Assembly (NCBI RefSeq): GCF_024198215.1 | Contig: NZ_JAKCFA010000041.1 | Location: forward strand, 1 to 64,000 | Direction of reading: 5' to 3' | DNA from: Myxococcus qinghaiensis | Lineage (GTDB): Bacteria > Myxococcota > Myxococcia > Myxococcales > Myxococcaceae | Length of the DNA stretch: 64,000 nucleotides | Part shown: positions 1 to 8,589 of the stretch, piece by piece | How positions within the stretch are numbered: the first letter of the stretch is position 1 | Layout of the letters: each line of letters begins with the position of its first letter | Translations under genes and position numbers: made by a program | Notes under the pieces: model-generated | Told to the model about the DNA's origin: nothing | The model's database searches: none | What the model saw: the letters and a program-made list of their open reading frames with translations, nothing else

Positions 1-54
1 CTTCTCCACCACCTCGGTCTCCTCAACCCGAGCCTCTTTCACCACCGGATTCAT
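1..54 (-). CDS. 5' end of a hypothetical protein, truncated by the window edge
   Basis: An ATG on the minus strand at base 54 opens a reading frame that runs without a stop to the window edge, giving 18 residues rich in Glu, Val and Lys. An AGGGA-like ribosome binding site lies a few bases upstream. It follows the LVIVD-repeat lipoprotein gene in the same direction after a gap of about 54 bases, so it may be co-transcribed. The fragment is too short to assign a function, and it could be a chance open stretch. Confidence 0.4.
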   Translation of the reverse strand, partial: MNPVVKEARVEETEVVEK

Positions 55-108
55 CGTCCCTGCCTGGCTCGCCCTGCACACTAAACTGCTGGGTACGAAC
101 TGTCTCAC

Positions 109-1743
109 TCACGTTGGCAGAGAGGGCTCGTTGAAGATGAGCAGACCCCGGGCCGTGTCCACGACGTACACGTAGCCGTCTCCCGGGACGCGGATGCCAA
201 TGGCGCCATCGGTCATCCAGTCACTCCGGCCGGGGTCTGACTCGCGGAAGGTGTTGAAGTGGGCGATTTCGCGCGGCTTGGGCGGAATGGAGACGTCCAG
301 GACCCGCAGCCCCTCCTGGTAATAGGTGATGTAGAGCCGCTTGTCCTTGAGGACCATGTTGTGGATGGAGGCGTGGTAGCGGAGCTTGTACGTGCCGATG
401 AGCGGGATGTTCGTGGGGTCCGTGACATCCAGCACGCGCAGATGGGTTCCCACGCCTTCGCCTCCCTCGAAGGCGATGGTCCTCCCAGCGAAGGTGCCCA
501 CCGCGCCCGCATGGCTCATGGACGAGCTGTTCTCGGTCTGGAACGTGTACGTGCCCAGCTCGCGCGGGTTCAGCGCGTCCTTCACGTCGAAGACCACATA
601 GCCCGAGCTGAAGTGGTTGATGTAGAGCCGGTCCTGGTAGGCGAAGGAGTCGTGCGCCGAGGGGAGATAGGACGTGGTGTCGGAGACGACGATGCGGTTG
701 AGCAACGTGGGGTCGAGCGGCGTCGAGATGTCGAACACGAGCGTCTCACCGGTGGGCGCGGGCCCGGGCGACACGGCATACAGCCTGTCGCCGTCCACGA
801 AGAGGGTGTGCACGTCGATGGGCTCGCCTCCTGGCACACTGCGCACGAAAAGAGGGTCCGCGGGGTTGGAGATGTCGAACACGATGACCCCCGAGCTCTT
901 GCTGGCGACGTAGAGCGTGTGGTCCTTGGCCCACACGGCGTTCCAGTACGAGTCCCCCGGCAAGGTGATGCTCTTCTTGAGGACGGGGTGGCTCGGGTCG
1001 CTGACGTCGAACACCGCGAGCCCACCCTCGGTCTGAGCGAAGAGGTTGATGGAGACGACGTAGGCGTGCTTGTGGGCGACGTAGACGTCCGCATGGGTCC
1101 CATTTTGAGGGACATCCGTTTCGGAGATGAGGCGCAGGCCACCCGAGGACTCGCTCTCTCCCCGGCCCCAGGTCATCCGCGCGGCCTCGAAGGTGCCCCG
1201 GGTGGACGCCTTGCCATTGGCGCAGCGGGCAAAACAGCCCGTCACCAACCCCTGACTCGACACGCCACAGCCCCTGAGGACCGTCTGCCGGACGACGCCC
1301 CTCTGGGTGTACTGCGTGGAGATGTGGAAACTTCCCGTCACCTGCTGCCGTGTGAGGGGATTGCCGTCCAGGGTCCCCGTGCCGCCGTCCTGGGGAATCC
1401 GGATGCCGACGTAGTCAGGGAAGCCCGAGTCGTGACGCATGGACACCCCATGGATGCCATGCGACTCCAAGGCGTCGAGCGCGGCGAGGTCACACTTCGA
1501 CAGGTCGAAGAGTGACGGGTCGTCGCAGTCGACGGCGGTGCCTCGCGTCGGAGTGAAGGAGCACTGCGCATAGGGGCCCGGGTCGACCCAGTCCGTGGGC
1601 TCGACGAGCGGCGTGTACGTCCCGTCCCAGGGTTCCACGGGCGGAGGCGGCGGCTCCGCCGGTCCCGGCTTGTCGGAGCAGGCGAAGCACAGCAAGGCAC
1701 AGCCAAGGGCAAGCGCGTGGAGGGACGGTGAACCGAGGGCCAT
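109..1743 (-). CDS. LVIVD-repeat lipoprotein
   Basis: A secreted lipoprotein of 544 residues. The chosen ATG is preceded by an ACAGGAG site and followed by a short hydrophobic signal ending in a lipobox with Cys near residue 22; the upstream in-frame start would bury this signal. The C-terminal two thirds hold about six copies of an LVIVD-type repeat, each with the core V(F/L)D(V/I)xxPxxP (for example VFDVSDPSHP and VFDISNPADP), which usually form a beta-propeller. Such propellers are common on the surface of myxobacteria and their ligands are unknown. An 8-bp perfect inverted repeat at 1763-1781 lies just upstream of the ribosome site. No enzyme motif is visible. Confidence 0.88.
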   Translation of the reverse strand: MALGSPSLHALALGCALLCFACSDKPGPAEPPPPPVEPWDGTYTPLVEPTDWVDPGPYAQCSFTPTRGTAVDCDDPSLFDLSKCDLAALDALESHGIHGVSMRHDSGFPDYVGIRIPQDGGTGTLDGNPLTRQQVTGSFHISTQYTQRGVVRQTVLRGCGVSSQGLVTGCFARCANGKASTRGTFEAARMTWGRGESESSGGLRLISETDVPQNGTHADVYVAHKHAYVVSINLFAQTEGGLAVFDVSDPSHPVLKKSITLPGDSYWNAVWAKDHTLYVASKSSGVIVFDISNPADPLFVRSVPGGEPIDVHTLFVDGDRLYAVSPGPAPTGETLVFDISTPLDPTLLNRIVVSDTTSYLPSAHDSFAYQDRLYINHFSSGYVVFDVKDALNPRELGTYTFQTENSSSMSHAGAVGTFAGRTIAFEGGEGVGTHLRVLDVTDPTNIPLIGTYKLRYHASIHNMVLKDKRLYITYYQEGLRVLDVSIPPKPREIAHFNTFRESDPGRSDWMTDGAIGIRVPGDGYVYVVDTARGLLIFNEPSLPT

Positions 1744-1976
1744 GGCGAGGCTCCTGTCAGGGGGCGTCCGGAGCGGACGCCGCACTCGAAGAGAGCGATT
1801 AGCGCAGGGTTCCACCTCGGGTGCGTATGGCAAAGCCTTCGCCCGGCGGGATGAGATTCACCGGGCAAGGATTTCTTGCACATCGGACGAGCGGGTCCTT
1901 CGGAGCCATCCATCAACCCTGAAGACCAGGCCCAGGGCGGACAGGGCCCGCGCGCGGGGCGCGACAACAGGGTGTC

Positions 1977-2696
1977 CTACGCGGGATGGCGTCGCAGCCA
2001 GCGAAAGACAAGCAGATGTCCGAACAGGGCGGCCTGGACCAGGACCACCGGAAGCCAGACGAAGGGCGCGGTGGTGATGACGGTGTTGCGTGGCGTGGCC
2101 TCGAACACCCGGGCGAAAGGCGGAGACGCGAGGACCGCGATGGCGACGATGGTGAGCAGGAGCACCAGGCCCGCCGTGTTCCATGTCCACACGAGCGCTC
2201 GGGGCGCACGTCCCCGGTGGATGAGCCACGCCATCACCGGCGCCGTCAGCCCCGTGAGGATGTCGAAGTTGAGTTTCTCGAAGGTCATCTCGACCGGCAC
2301 CACGCCCTCGCGATGGAGCGCCCAGAGCGCCACCTCCACGGCGACCCGGAAGACCTGGAACCCGACGAGGGACTCCAGCGACAGGCCGCGCACCAGCCGC
2401 TCACCGAAGCGGGACTTCGCGAGCACGAGCGTCAACACCGTCGCCGGCAGGATGACGCCGAACACCGCGGGCGGCAGCGAGTCCATGTTGGAGAGCGCTC
2501 CGCGAGCCGCGAGCACACCGCTCACTCCCAGCACCCCGGCGATGATTCCAGCGGACAGGGCGGTCCAGCCGGCCCGCTCGCTCAAGCTCTCTCCGAGCCG
2601 TCTCCCCGCCCACCAGGTCGCAGCCACGAAGAGGCCCGCGACGGCCAGGACCAGGACCACGAAACCGCTCGTGACGGCGGACGACGGCGTCTGCAT
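1977..2696 (-). CDS. Polytopic membrane protein of unknown function
   Basis: A 239-residue protein with six or seven hydrophobic segments spread along its length, starting with one at residues 8-30 and ending with one near residue 225. I placed the start at the ATG directly before the first membrane helix; a longer in-frame version would add about 148 residues that overlap the divergent gene and show shadow-like composition. Short charged loops and a basic C-terminus (RWLRRHPA) suggest an inner-membrane protein with a cytoplasmic tail. I do not recognise the family. It is divergent from the gene at 2887 with about 190 bases between, which should hold both promoters. Confidence 0.75.
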   Translation of the reverse strand: MQTPSSAVTSGFVVLVLAVAGLFVAATWWAGRRLGESLSERAGWTALSAGIIAGVLGVSGVLAARGALSNMDSLPPAVFGVILPATVLTLVLAKSRFGERLVRGLSLESLVGFQVFRVAVEVALWALHREGVVPVEMTFEKLNFDILTGLTAPVMAWLIHRGRAPRALVWTWNTAGLVLLLTIVAIAVLASPPFARVFEATPRNTVITTAPFVWLPVVLVQAALFGHLLVFRWLRRHPA

Positions 2697-2886
2697 GGTG
2701 CCTCCCGATGAACTCCCAGGCCGTGGTTCTAGCTCGGCCCGTCGTGACGGGGCGAACCGTCCGTCAGGTCCCGGGCTGGAGGGCGACCGCCACGCGGAGT
2801 GGAGGCGAGCGGACGTCTTCGTGCGAAGCGGGGTGCACGAGGGGCCCGGGGCGGGGTAGAGAGGGGGCTCGGAGGCGTGAAAAGCG

Positions 2887-3429
2887 ATGGACGCGAATGC
2901 AGTGGCGGAGCTGGAGAAGGCGGGCGTGAGGGTGGACGCTCCGGACCGGCTGTTTGTCGCCGTGGAGTGGGAAGACCAGAAGCACGTGGTTCCCGTCGGC
3001 GCTCGCGCCCTGGTGCGGGCCGGCGAGGTGACGACGCATGTCACCCTCCAGCCCATCTCCAAGCTGTGGACCGGTGACAAGAAGCCCCCCAGCTTCGCCA
3101 AGACTCCGCCCCCCGAGTACCACCCGTTCTTCATCCTCATCGAGGCGACCGCCGCCGGCTACTGCCGCGCCGTGCGCAACACGGAGACCGACCAGGAGTT
3201 CGAGCGGCTCTACCGTCACCTCGCCCGGCGCCCGGATGGCACGGACCGCAATCCCCTGTTCTCGTACCTCCAGGGCGCGGCGCGCCTCTACATGTCCTTG
3301 CGCGACGTGAGCCAGGCCGAGTTCGAGGCCGTCGCCCACCGGCTCCACCAGTCCGCCAAGCACCACCACACGCACGTCGGAAGCATCAACTACTTCCAGG
3401 ACGTGCTCCGCGGCGTGCTCGGGGCCTGA
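2887..3429 (+). CDS. Hypothetical soluble protein
   Basis: A 180-residue protein without signal peptide or membrane segment. Residues 1-60 look like a mixed beta domain. The C-terminal half is helical, with a patterned stretch of acidic and basic residues and a His-rich turn (KHHHTHVG) near residue 160. Codon use shows the strong GC3 bias of a real gene. I do not recognise the family and no catalytic motif is evident. It stands alone, with a divergent membrane protein upstream and the immunity gene converging downstream at a 45-base gap. Confidence 0.7.
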   Translation: MDANAVAELEKAGVRVDAPDRLFVAVEWEDQKHVVPVGARALVRAGEVTTHVTLQPISKLWTGDKKPPSFAKTPPPEYHPFFILIEATAAGYCRAVRNTETDQEFERLYRHLARRPDGTDRNPLFSYLQGAARLYMSLRDVSQAEFEAVAHRLHQSAKHHHTHVGSINYFQDVLRGVLGA

Positions 3430-3474
3430 GTCGCAGGAGGGGCGCTCCTGGACGTGGGGCGCCCTGGCTTGTCT

Positions 3475-4371
3475 TCAATCGATGAAACGGCGTTCCCAGC
3501 GGCGCAGCTCCGCGGCGTGCTCAGAGCCCGCGAGTCGCTGCTCGTGAAAGAGCCAAGGCTCCAGTGTGGTGGCGAGCTTCCGATATGAAGACGGCACGGC
3601 GCCGCGCTCTGTGTCTCCTGCCTCGGGTTCTGGAGAGAGCACGATAGCGACTCGCTCATGGCTCAATTCCAACACGGTGCCTCCCGTTGAGCGCAGTTGC
3701 TCACGGAGTTTCACCGCGCCTCCTGCCGCGCTCAGTACCGGCTCTCCCAGGAGCGTCATCCAGGAAACCGTGCTGATTCCCGTTCCGAGCTGCCATGCAA
3801 GCCGGTCCATCCGAGGGAGGTCCATCCCGGGATGCCTGCGGCACCACTTCCAGACCTCGGCCTCGATGCCCACCAGGTCCATGTCGCAGTTGAAGGCAAG
3901 TCCTGCGTGCCCGGAGTTGAAGGGGAGGGGCTCGGCCAGCTCCAGCACCAGCGTTCGTAGGGCCTCGGGACTCGCCTCCTCCAGATACTCCGTGGGCAGC
4001 CAGAAGCTCACCGCGCATACCGTGTCCGACGTAGTGCTACCTGCTGTTCGACGGCCGCGATAGTCGAAGCGATACCGTTTCTCACCCGTGGCATCCCGAA
4101 GGTCGAGGACCGCGCCATGGGGCTCGAGAAGCTCATCTCGAATGCTGTTCCAGCCAGCCGAGTCAACGGGCTCCCAATCTCCCGCCTCCTCGACGTAGTG
4201 GCTCAGTGCGCCCGAGGGAACGACGCGACGATAACACTCCAATGCGCGCAGGACGGCGGGGGCTACCTCCGCGTGGGAACGGCGCATGTAGAAGTGGATG
4301 TGGAGCGAGTCCCGAATCACGAGGGCTCCGCTGGTCGCGTGAACGCGGATGCGAGGACGATGCTCAGTCAT
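3475..4371 (-). CDS. DUF3396-type immunity protein, probable partner of the toxin upstream
   Basis: A 298-residue cytoplasmic protein. The layout matches the DUF3396 (type VI immunity) family as I remember it: an N-terminal strand followed by HIHFYM, a central F-x-LPTEYL segment, a Gly-rich GHAGLAF segment, an HPGMDLPRMD loop, a ST-VSWMTLLG segment, and AAGG ahead of the C-terminal domain. Members neutralise nuclease or other toxins delivered between cells. The start codon overlaps the stop of the preceding lipoprotein-nuclease gene as ATGA, so translation is coupled, as expected for toxin-immunity pairs. Codon use is visibly less GC3-biased than in neighbours such as the M16 genes (many ACT, CGT, GTT, GGA codons), consistent with transfer. 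Family assignment is fairly firm; the partnership is inferred from the overlap. Confidence 0.82.
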   Translation of the reverse strand: MTEHRPRIRVHATSGALVIRDSLHIHFYMRRSHAEVAPAVLRALECYRRVVPSGALSHYVEEAGDWEPVDSAGWNSIRDELLEPHGAVLDLRDATGEKRYRFDYRGRRTAGSTTSDTVCAVSFWLPTEYLEEASPEALRTLVLELAEPLPFNSGHAGLAFNCDMDLVGIEAEVWKWCRRHPGMDLPRMDRLAWQLGTGISTVSWMTLLGEPVLSAAGGAVKLREQLRSTGGTVLELSHERVAIVLSPEPEAGDTERGAVPSSYRKLATTLEPWLFHEQRLAGSEHAAELRRWERRFID

Positions 4372-5210
4372 CGCACGATTCCGAGTCGAGGGACGATGCG
4401 AAAGGCGCGCACTCCGAGCACCTGCTCATACAGCTCTCCTTGGAGGAGGCCTTGATGGCAGTGTCCCTTCGGGTATTTGCGCCAGGGGGGCGCTTCATCG
4501 ACGTTGGCGCATGGGAACTTGAAGTCGTAGATGGCTTGCGCCTGCCCGGGGTGGCCCGCATGGATGACGACATCGGGAGCGAGCGTCCCACGAAGCTCGC
4601 CTCCATTCCCAGACTGCTTCAGCGCTTGGATGTCCGCCTCGGTGACCACCTTCGTCGTGCCGGTGTTCGTGTCATGGCGGTAGCAGGGCTCCAGGCTGAA
4701 ACCACCCGGGCGCAAATGCGTCAGAGCTCTCTCGGCACAGCGCAGCGCCGCTTCGTGCATCTCCATCCCAAGCAGCATGGCTCGACTCAGGCTCCTGCCC
4801 GAGGCGTCGCGCACCAGTTGCTTGCATTCCTCTCGCGAGGGTATCGGACCCGCGAACTCCTCGCGATGCGCCAGGAGGACTTGCGAGCGTGACTGGTCCG
4901 CACACCTCACGAGTGCTTCTTCAATGTGGGCCTTCGTTCCTCCGTCCAGAATCCGAAGCGCTTCATGAAGCGAGGCTCCCAGTGTGGCCGCGGCATGTCC
5001 TGTTGTCTGGACGAGGTCCTTCCCGGCAATCGCGGCACAGGTCTCCGTCTGTTGCCGGCAGGTGTTCGAGACGGTGTCGAAGCGATAGCTGCCTGCTCGC
5101 TGTGCGGGCGTCGTCATGCATCCAGTAAGGAGCAGGGGGAGGGATGCCACGAGCAGCCACCAAGAAGAGGGAGGGTCGAGGGTGGGGGAGACGAGGCGTG
5201 TCGAAGACAT
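4368..5210 (-). CDS. Lipoprotein with C-terminal PD-(D/E)XK nuclease-like toxin domain
   Basis: A 280-residue protein. Residues 1-30 form a lipoprotein signal ending LLLTG with Cys31 as the acylation site. Residues 40-180 are Cys-rich (Cys at 51, 58, 103, 129, 158, 176) and helical, and may be an escort or pre-toxin region. The C-terminus carries Pro212-Asp213, then Asp229-Phe-Lys231, a Trp near 243 and QGELYEQVLG near 257-266. The spacing PD-x15-DxK with a following Gln/Tyr helix fits the PD-(D/E)XK nuclease fold. The next gene is a DUF3396-type immunity protein with an ATGA overlap. A lipoprotein nuclease plus immunity gene is the architecture of SitA/SitI toxins, which myxobacteria pass to kin by TraA/TraB outer-membrane exchange. 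That delivery route is an inference. The start was chosen for the signal peptide; its ribosome site is weak. Confidence 0.82.
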   Translation of the reverse strand: MSSTRLVSPTLDPPSSWWLLVASLPLLLTGCMTTPAQRAGSYRFDTVSNTCRQQTETCAAIAGKDLVQTTGHAAATLGASLHEALRILDGGTKAHIEEALVRCADQSRSQVLLAHREEFAGPIPSREECKQLVRDASGRSLSRAMLLGMEMHEAALRCAERALTHLRPGGFSLEPCYRHDTNTGTTKVVTEADIQALKQSGNGGELRGTLAPDVVIHAGHPGQAQAIYDFKFPCANVDEAPPWRKYPKGHCHQGLLQGELYEQVLGVRAFRIVPRLGIVR

Positions 5211-5421
5211 GGGGCGTGAACGAAACCTTGGACCTCGTGGCGAGGGCTCCTGCACCGTGGGTATGTGCGAAGGTAGCCCATGCCCAGGTCCGGTGGACGC
5301 TCCGCGGTGTGCTCGGGGCCTGAGCTTCACCTGTCCTCCAAGGTAGGTACGGGGGGCTGAAACTGGAATATCGTGCGCCGCCGCCCGTTCCCGGGCGTCT
5401 TCCTCTTCGACAGGAGCACGG

Positions 5422-6831
5422 ATGTTCCGTCAGTCCCTCCTCTGGACGTCGTGCCTGGCGCTGCTGGTGGCTCCCGCCGCCGACGCCCAGGCGCAAGGCA
5501 AGGCGGCCTCCAAGCCCGCCGCCGCGTCCACCCAGAAGCTCGGCGCCAACGTCGAGACCCGCACCTTCAAGAACGGTCTCAAGGTCATCGTCTGGCCCGA
5601 CCACGACATCCCCAATGTCGCCCTCTACAACTGGTTCCGCGTCGGCAGCCGCAACGAATACCCAGGCATCACCGGCCTGTCCCACTTCTTCGAACACATG
5701 ATGTTCAACGGCGCCAAGAAGTTCGGGCCCGGTGAGTTCGACCGCGTCATGGAGGCCAACGGCGGCTCCAACAACGCCTTCACCTCCGAGGACGTCACCG
5801 TCTACCAGGACTGGTTCCCTCGCTCCGCGCTCGACATCATCTTCCAGCTCGAGGCAGACCGGCTCCAGCACCTCGCCTTCGACCCCAAGGTCATCGAGTC
5901 CGAGCGCGGCGTCGTCTACTCGGAGCGCCGCTCCGGCGTCGACAACAACAACATGGGCGCGCTCGCCGAGCAGGTCCAGGCCACCGCCTTCGTCGCCCAC
6001 CCGTACCAGTTCCCCGTCATCGGCTGGCCCTCCGACATCGAGTCGTGGCGCATCGAAGACCTCCAGCGCTACTTCAAGACCTACTACGCCCCCAACAACG
6101 GGACGCTCATCTTCACCGGCGCCGTCACCCCGGCTGAAATCTTCACGCTCGTCGAGAAGTACCTCGAGCCCATCCCCGCCCAGCCCGCTCCCGAGCCGGT
6201 CCGCACCCTGGAGCCCGAGCAGCAGGGCGAGCGCCGCGTCGTGGTGAAGAAGGTCTCCCAGTCCCCGCTCCTTCAGATTGCCTACCACGGCATGTCTGGC
6301 AAGGACGCCGACGTGGAAGCCCTCACCCTGCTGCTCAACATCCTCGGCGACGGCGACTCCTCCCGCCTCCACCGCCGCCTCGTGGAAGAAGAGCGCGTCG
6401 CCATCCGCGCCGGCACCATGTACACGCCCGGCTTCGACCCGGGCCTCGTCTGGCTCACCGCCGACCTCCCCACCGGTGGTGATTTGGCGCGCGCCGAAGC
6501 CCTCATCACGGAAGAGCTGGCGCGCGTCGTGAAGGACGGCGTCACCGACGCGGAGCTGCGCAAGGCGCGCAACATCACCCTCGCCAACTTCTGGCGCTCG
6601 CTGGAGACCATCAACGGCCGTGCGTACGCGCTCGGCTCGTCCGAGGTCTTCCGCGGCGACTACCGCAAGGTCTTCGACTCTCCCGCGCGCTTCGAGCGCG
6701 TCACCCGCGACGACATCCGCAAGGTCGCCACCCGCATCTTCGTCCCCGAGCGTCGTACCGTCGGCTGGCTCGTCCCCACCGAGGCCGCTGACACCGCCAC
6801 CCCCGCCACCCGCAAGGAGGCCGCGCGATGA
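5422..6831 (+). CDS. M16 zinc metallopeptidase, catalytic subunit (PqqL/pitrilysin-like)
   Basis: A 469-residue secreted peptidase. Residues 1-22 form a Sec signal ending ADA. The inverted zinc motif HxxEH is His88-Phe-Phe-Glu-His92, with Glu168 at the expected distance (76 residues after His92) as third ligand, followed by the usual YSERR stretch. The C-terminal half is the second, non-catalytic M16 domain. M16 proteins of this size work as heterodimers with an inactive partner, and the next gene, overlapping by 4 bases, encodes exactly such a partner. The pair probably degrades peptides in the periplasm. The upstream stretch from 5211 is about 210 bases and should carry the promoter. Confidence 0.95.
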   Translation: MFRQSLLWTSCLALLVAPAADAQAQGKAASKPAAASTQKLGANVETRTFKNGLKVIVWPDHDIPNVALYNWFRVGSRNEYPGITGLSHFFEHMMFNGAKKFGPGEFDRVMEANGGSNNAFTSEDVTVYQDWFPRSALDIIFQLEADRLQHLAFDPKVIESERGVVYSERRSGVDNNNMGALAEQVQATAFVAHPYQFPVIGWPSDIESWRIEDLQRYFKTYYAPNNGTLIFTGAVTPAEIFTLVEKYLEPIPAQPAPEPVRTLEPEQQGERRVVVKKVSQSPLLQIAYHGMSGKDADVEALTLLLNILGDGDSSRLHRRLVEEERVAIRAGTMYTPGFDPGLVWLTADLPTGGDLARAEALITEELARVVKDGVTDAELRKARNITLANFWRSLETINGRAYALGSSEVFRGDYRKVFDSPARFERVTRDDIRKVATRIFVPERRTVGWLVPTEAADTATPATRKEAAR

Positions 6832-8297
6832 TTGCCCCCCTCACCTGGAAGACCGTCCTCGCCGCCGTCCTGCTCTCCTCGGGCTCCGCCGCCGCCCAGG
6901 GCGCCGCCCCGTCCAAGCCTCCGTCCGCCACTCCCGCCGCGCCCCAGGGCGTCACGCTCCCCAAGCCCACCACCGTCACGCTGAAGAACGGCGCGCGCGT
7001 GCTGCTTGTGGAGCGCAAGGACGTGCCGCTCGTCGCCTTCAGCGCGTGGCTGCGCGGCGGCGCGCTCGCGGACCCCGCGGGCAAGGAGGGCCTGGCCGCC
7101 CTCACCGCGGAGCTGCTCCAGAAGGGCGCGGGCTCGCGTGACGCGCGCCAGTTCGCCGAGGCGGTCGACGGCGTCGGCGCCGTGCTGGAGACGAGCGCCG
7201 AGCTGGAGAACCTGGTCGTCAACGGTCAGTTCATGTCCCGCGACAGCGCGCTGATGGTGGAGCTGCTCGCGGACCTGCTCACCCGCCCGCGCTTCGCCCA
7301 GGAGGAGCTGGAGAAGACGCGCTCGCGCATGGCCTCTGAAATCACCGCCGCCAAGGATGGTGACCCGCGCGCCCTCATCAACACCTACTTCGAGGCCTTC
7401 CAGTTCGCGGGCCACCCCTACGGCACGCCCGTGGACGGCACCGAGGCCTCCCTGCCGGGCCTCACCCGCGAGGACGTGCTCGCCTACGCCAAGAGCCAGC
7501 TCGGCGGCGACAGGCTCATCCTCTCCGTCGTCGGTGACTTCGACAGCAAGGCGCTCGCCGCGAAGCTGGAGGCCGCGCTCGGCGGCTGGGCCCGCGCGGC
7601 CAGCCCCGCCCCGGAGGTCGCCACCACCACCGTCTCCAAGGGCCGCCGCGTCCTCCTGGTGGACAAGCCCGACGCCACCCAGACGTACTTCTCCATCGGC
7701 AACACCGGCATCGCCCGGAACGACCCGGACCGCGTCACCGCCAACCTGGCGAACACGGTGCTCGGCGGACGCTTCACCTCGCTGCTCAACACGGAGCTGC
7801 GCGTGAAGTCCGGCCTCACCTACGGCGCCCGCTCCGGCTTCTCCCCGAGCGCCCACCCCGGCCCGTTCGTCATCAGCTCCTTCACCCAGACGGACAAGAC
7901 AGACAAGGCCATCGACATGGCGCTGGATGTCTTCACCCGCTACCGCAAGTCCACCATGGATGACGCCATGCTGGCGTCCGCCAAGTCCTACGTGCTGGGC
8001 CAGTTCCCGCCCCGGCTGGAGACGGGCTCCCAGGTGGCCGCCAAACTGGCGGAGCTGGCCTTCTACGGCCTGGACGCCACCGACGTGGACGGCTTCGCCA
8101 CCGCCGTGACGGCCACCACCCGCGAGGGCGTGGGCACCGTCATCCAGCGCGTGCTGCCCGCCCCGGAGAACCTCACCTTCGTGCTCATCGGCAAGGCGTC
8201 CGCCATCCGGGAGATGGCTCGCAAGTACGGCACCGTCACGGAGATGAAGATTTCAGACAAGCGCTTCGCCCCGCCGCCCGCGCCCGCCAAGCGCTGA
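6828..8297 (+). CDS. M16 family protein, non-catalytic subunit
   Basis: A 489-residue secreted protein with a signal peptide ending AAAQG near residue 25 and an Ala/Pro-rich linker. It has the two-domain M16 fold, with typical segments near residues 45-80 and an R-Y-G-x-R-S-like YGARSGF stretch near 333, but the HxxEH position reads GLAALTAELL, so it cannot bind zinc. This is usual for the regulatory half of paired bacterial M16 peptidases. The start overlaps the stop of the catalytic gene as ATGA, implying 1:1 production. A strong hairpin follows at 8382-8415. Confidence 0.94.
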   Translation: MIAPLTWKTVLAAVLLSSGSAAAQGAAPSKPPSATPAAPQGVTLPKPTTVTLKNGARVLLVERKDVPLVAFSAWLRGGALADPAGKEGLAALTAELLQKGAGSRDARQFAEAVDGVGAVLETSAELENLVVNGQFMSRDSALMVELLADLLTRPRFAQEELEKTRSRMASEITAAKDGDPRALINTYFEAFQFAGHPYGTPVDGTEASLPGLTREDVLAYAKSQLGGDRLILSVVGDFDSKALAAKLEAALGGWARAASPAPEVATTTVSKGRRVLLVDKPDATQTYFSIGNTGIARNDPDRVTANLANTVLGGRFTSLLNTELRVKSGLTYGARSGFSPSAHPGPFVISSFTQTDKTDKAIDMALDVFTRYRKSTMDDAMLASAKSYVLGQFPPRLETGSQVAAKLAELAFYGLDATDVDGFATAVTATTREGVGTVIQRVLPAPENLTFVLIGKASAIREMARKYGTVTEMKISDKRFAPPPAPAKR

Positions 8298-8381
8298 AGG
8301 CCGGCTCCCGCGCGCGTCAACCGGGCCCGACATCCCCTCAGTCATCACGCCGTGAGGCGTGGGGTTGAGCGTGCTTCGCCC

Positions 8382-8415
8382 AAGGCCCCGGCGCTCCTCG
8401 TGACGCCGGGGCCTT
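8382..8415 (+). terminator. Strong hairpin after the M16 operon
   Basis: A perfect 12-bp inverted repeat (AAGGCCCCGGCG and its complement) encloses a 10-base loop about 85 bases after the M16 stop codon. No T-tract follows, so it may act as a rho-assisted terminator or as an mRNA-stabilising hairpin instead of a classical intrinsic terminator. Confidence 0.55.
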
Positions 8416-8589
8416 CGTGTGTCTGGTATCGAGCGGGACACGCGTCCTGCTCGCGCTCAACGCACGGGCCTCCCATGGGGTATCGGCGGGGCTGTGAATG
8501 CTTGCGTGGTGAGGGCCTGTCCGCCGGCCTGGAATGAGTGCCGTGGTATCGGTTTTGGCGCATCATTTCTCAGGCGACCGGGGTCTTTC

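Noticed and set aside
4963..6372. A 469-residue minus-strand frame over the toxin and M16 genes
   Set aside because: It overlaps two well-supported genes and its composition is that of a frame shadow.
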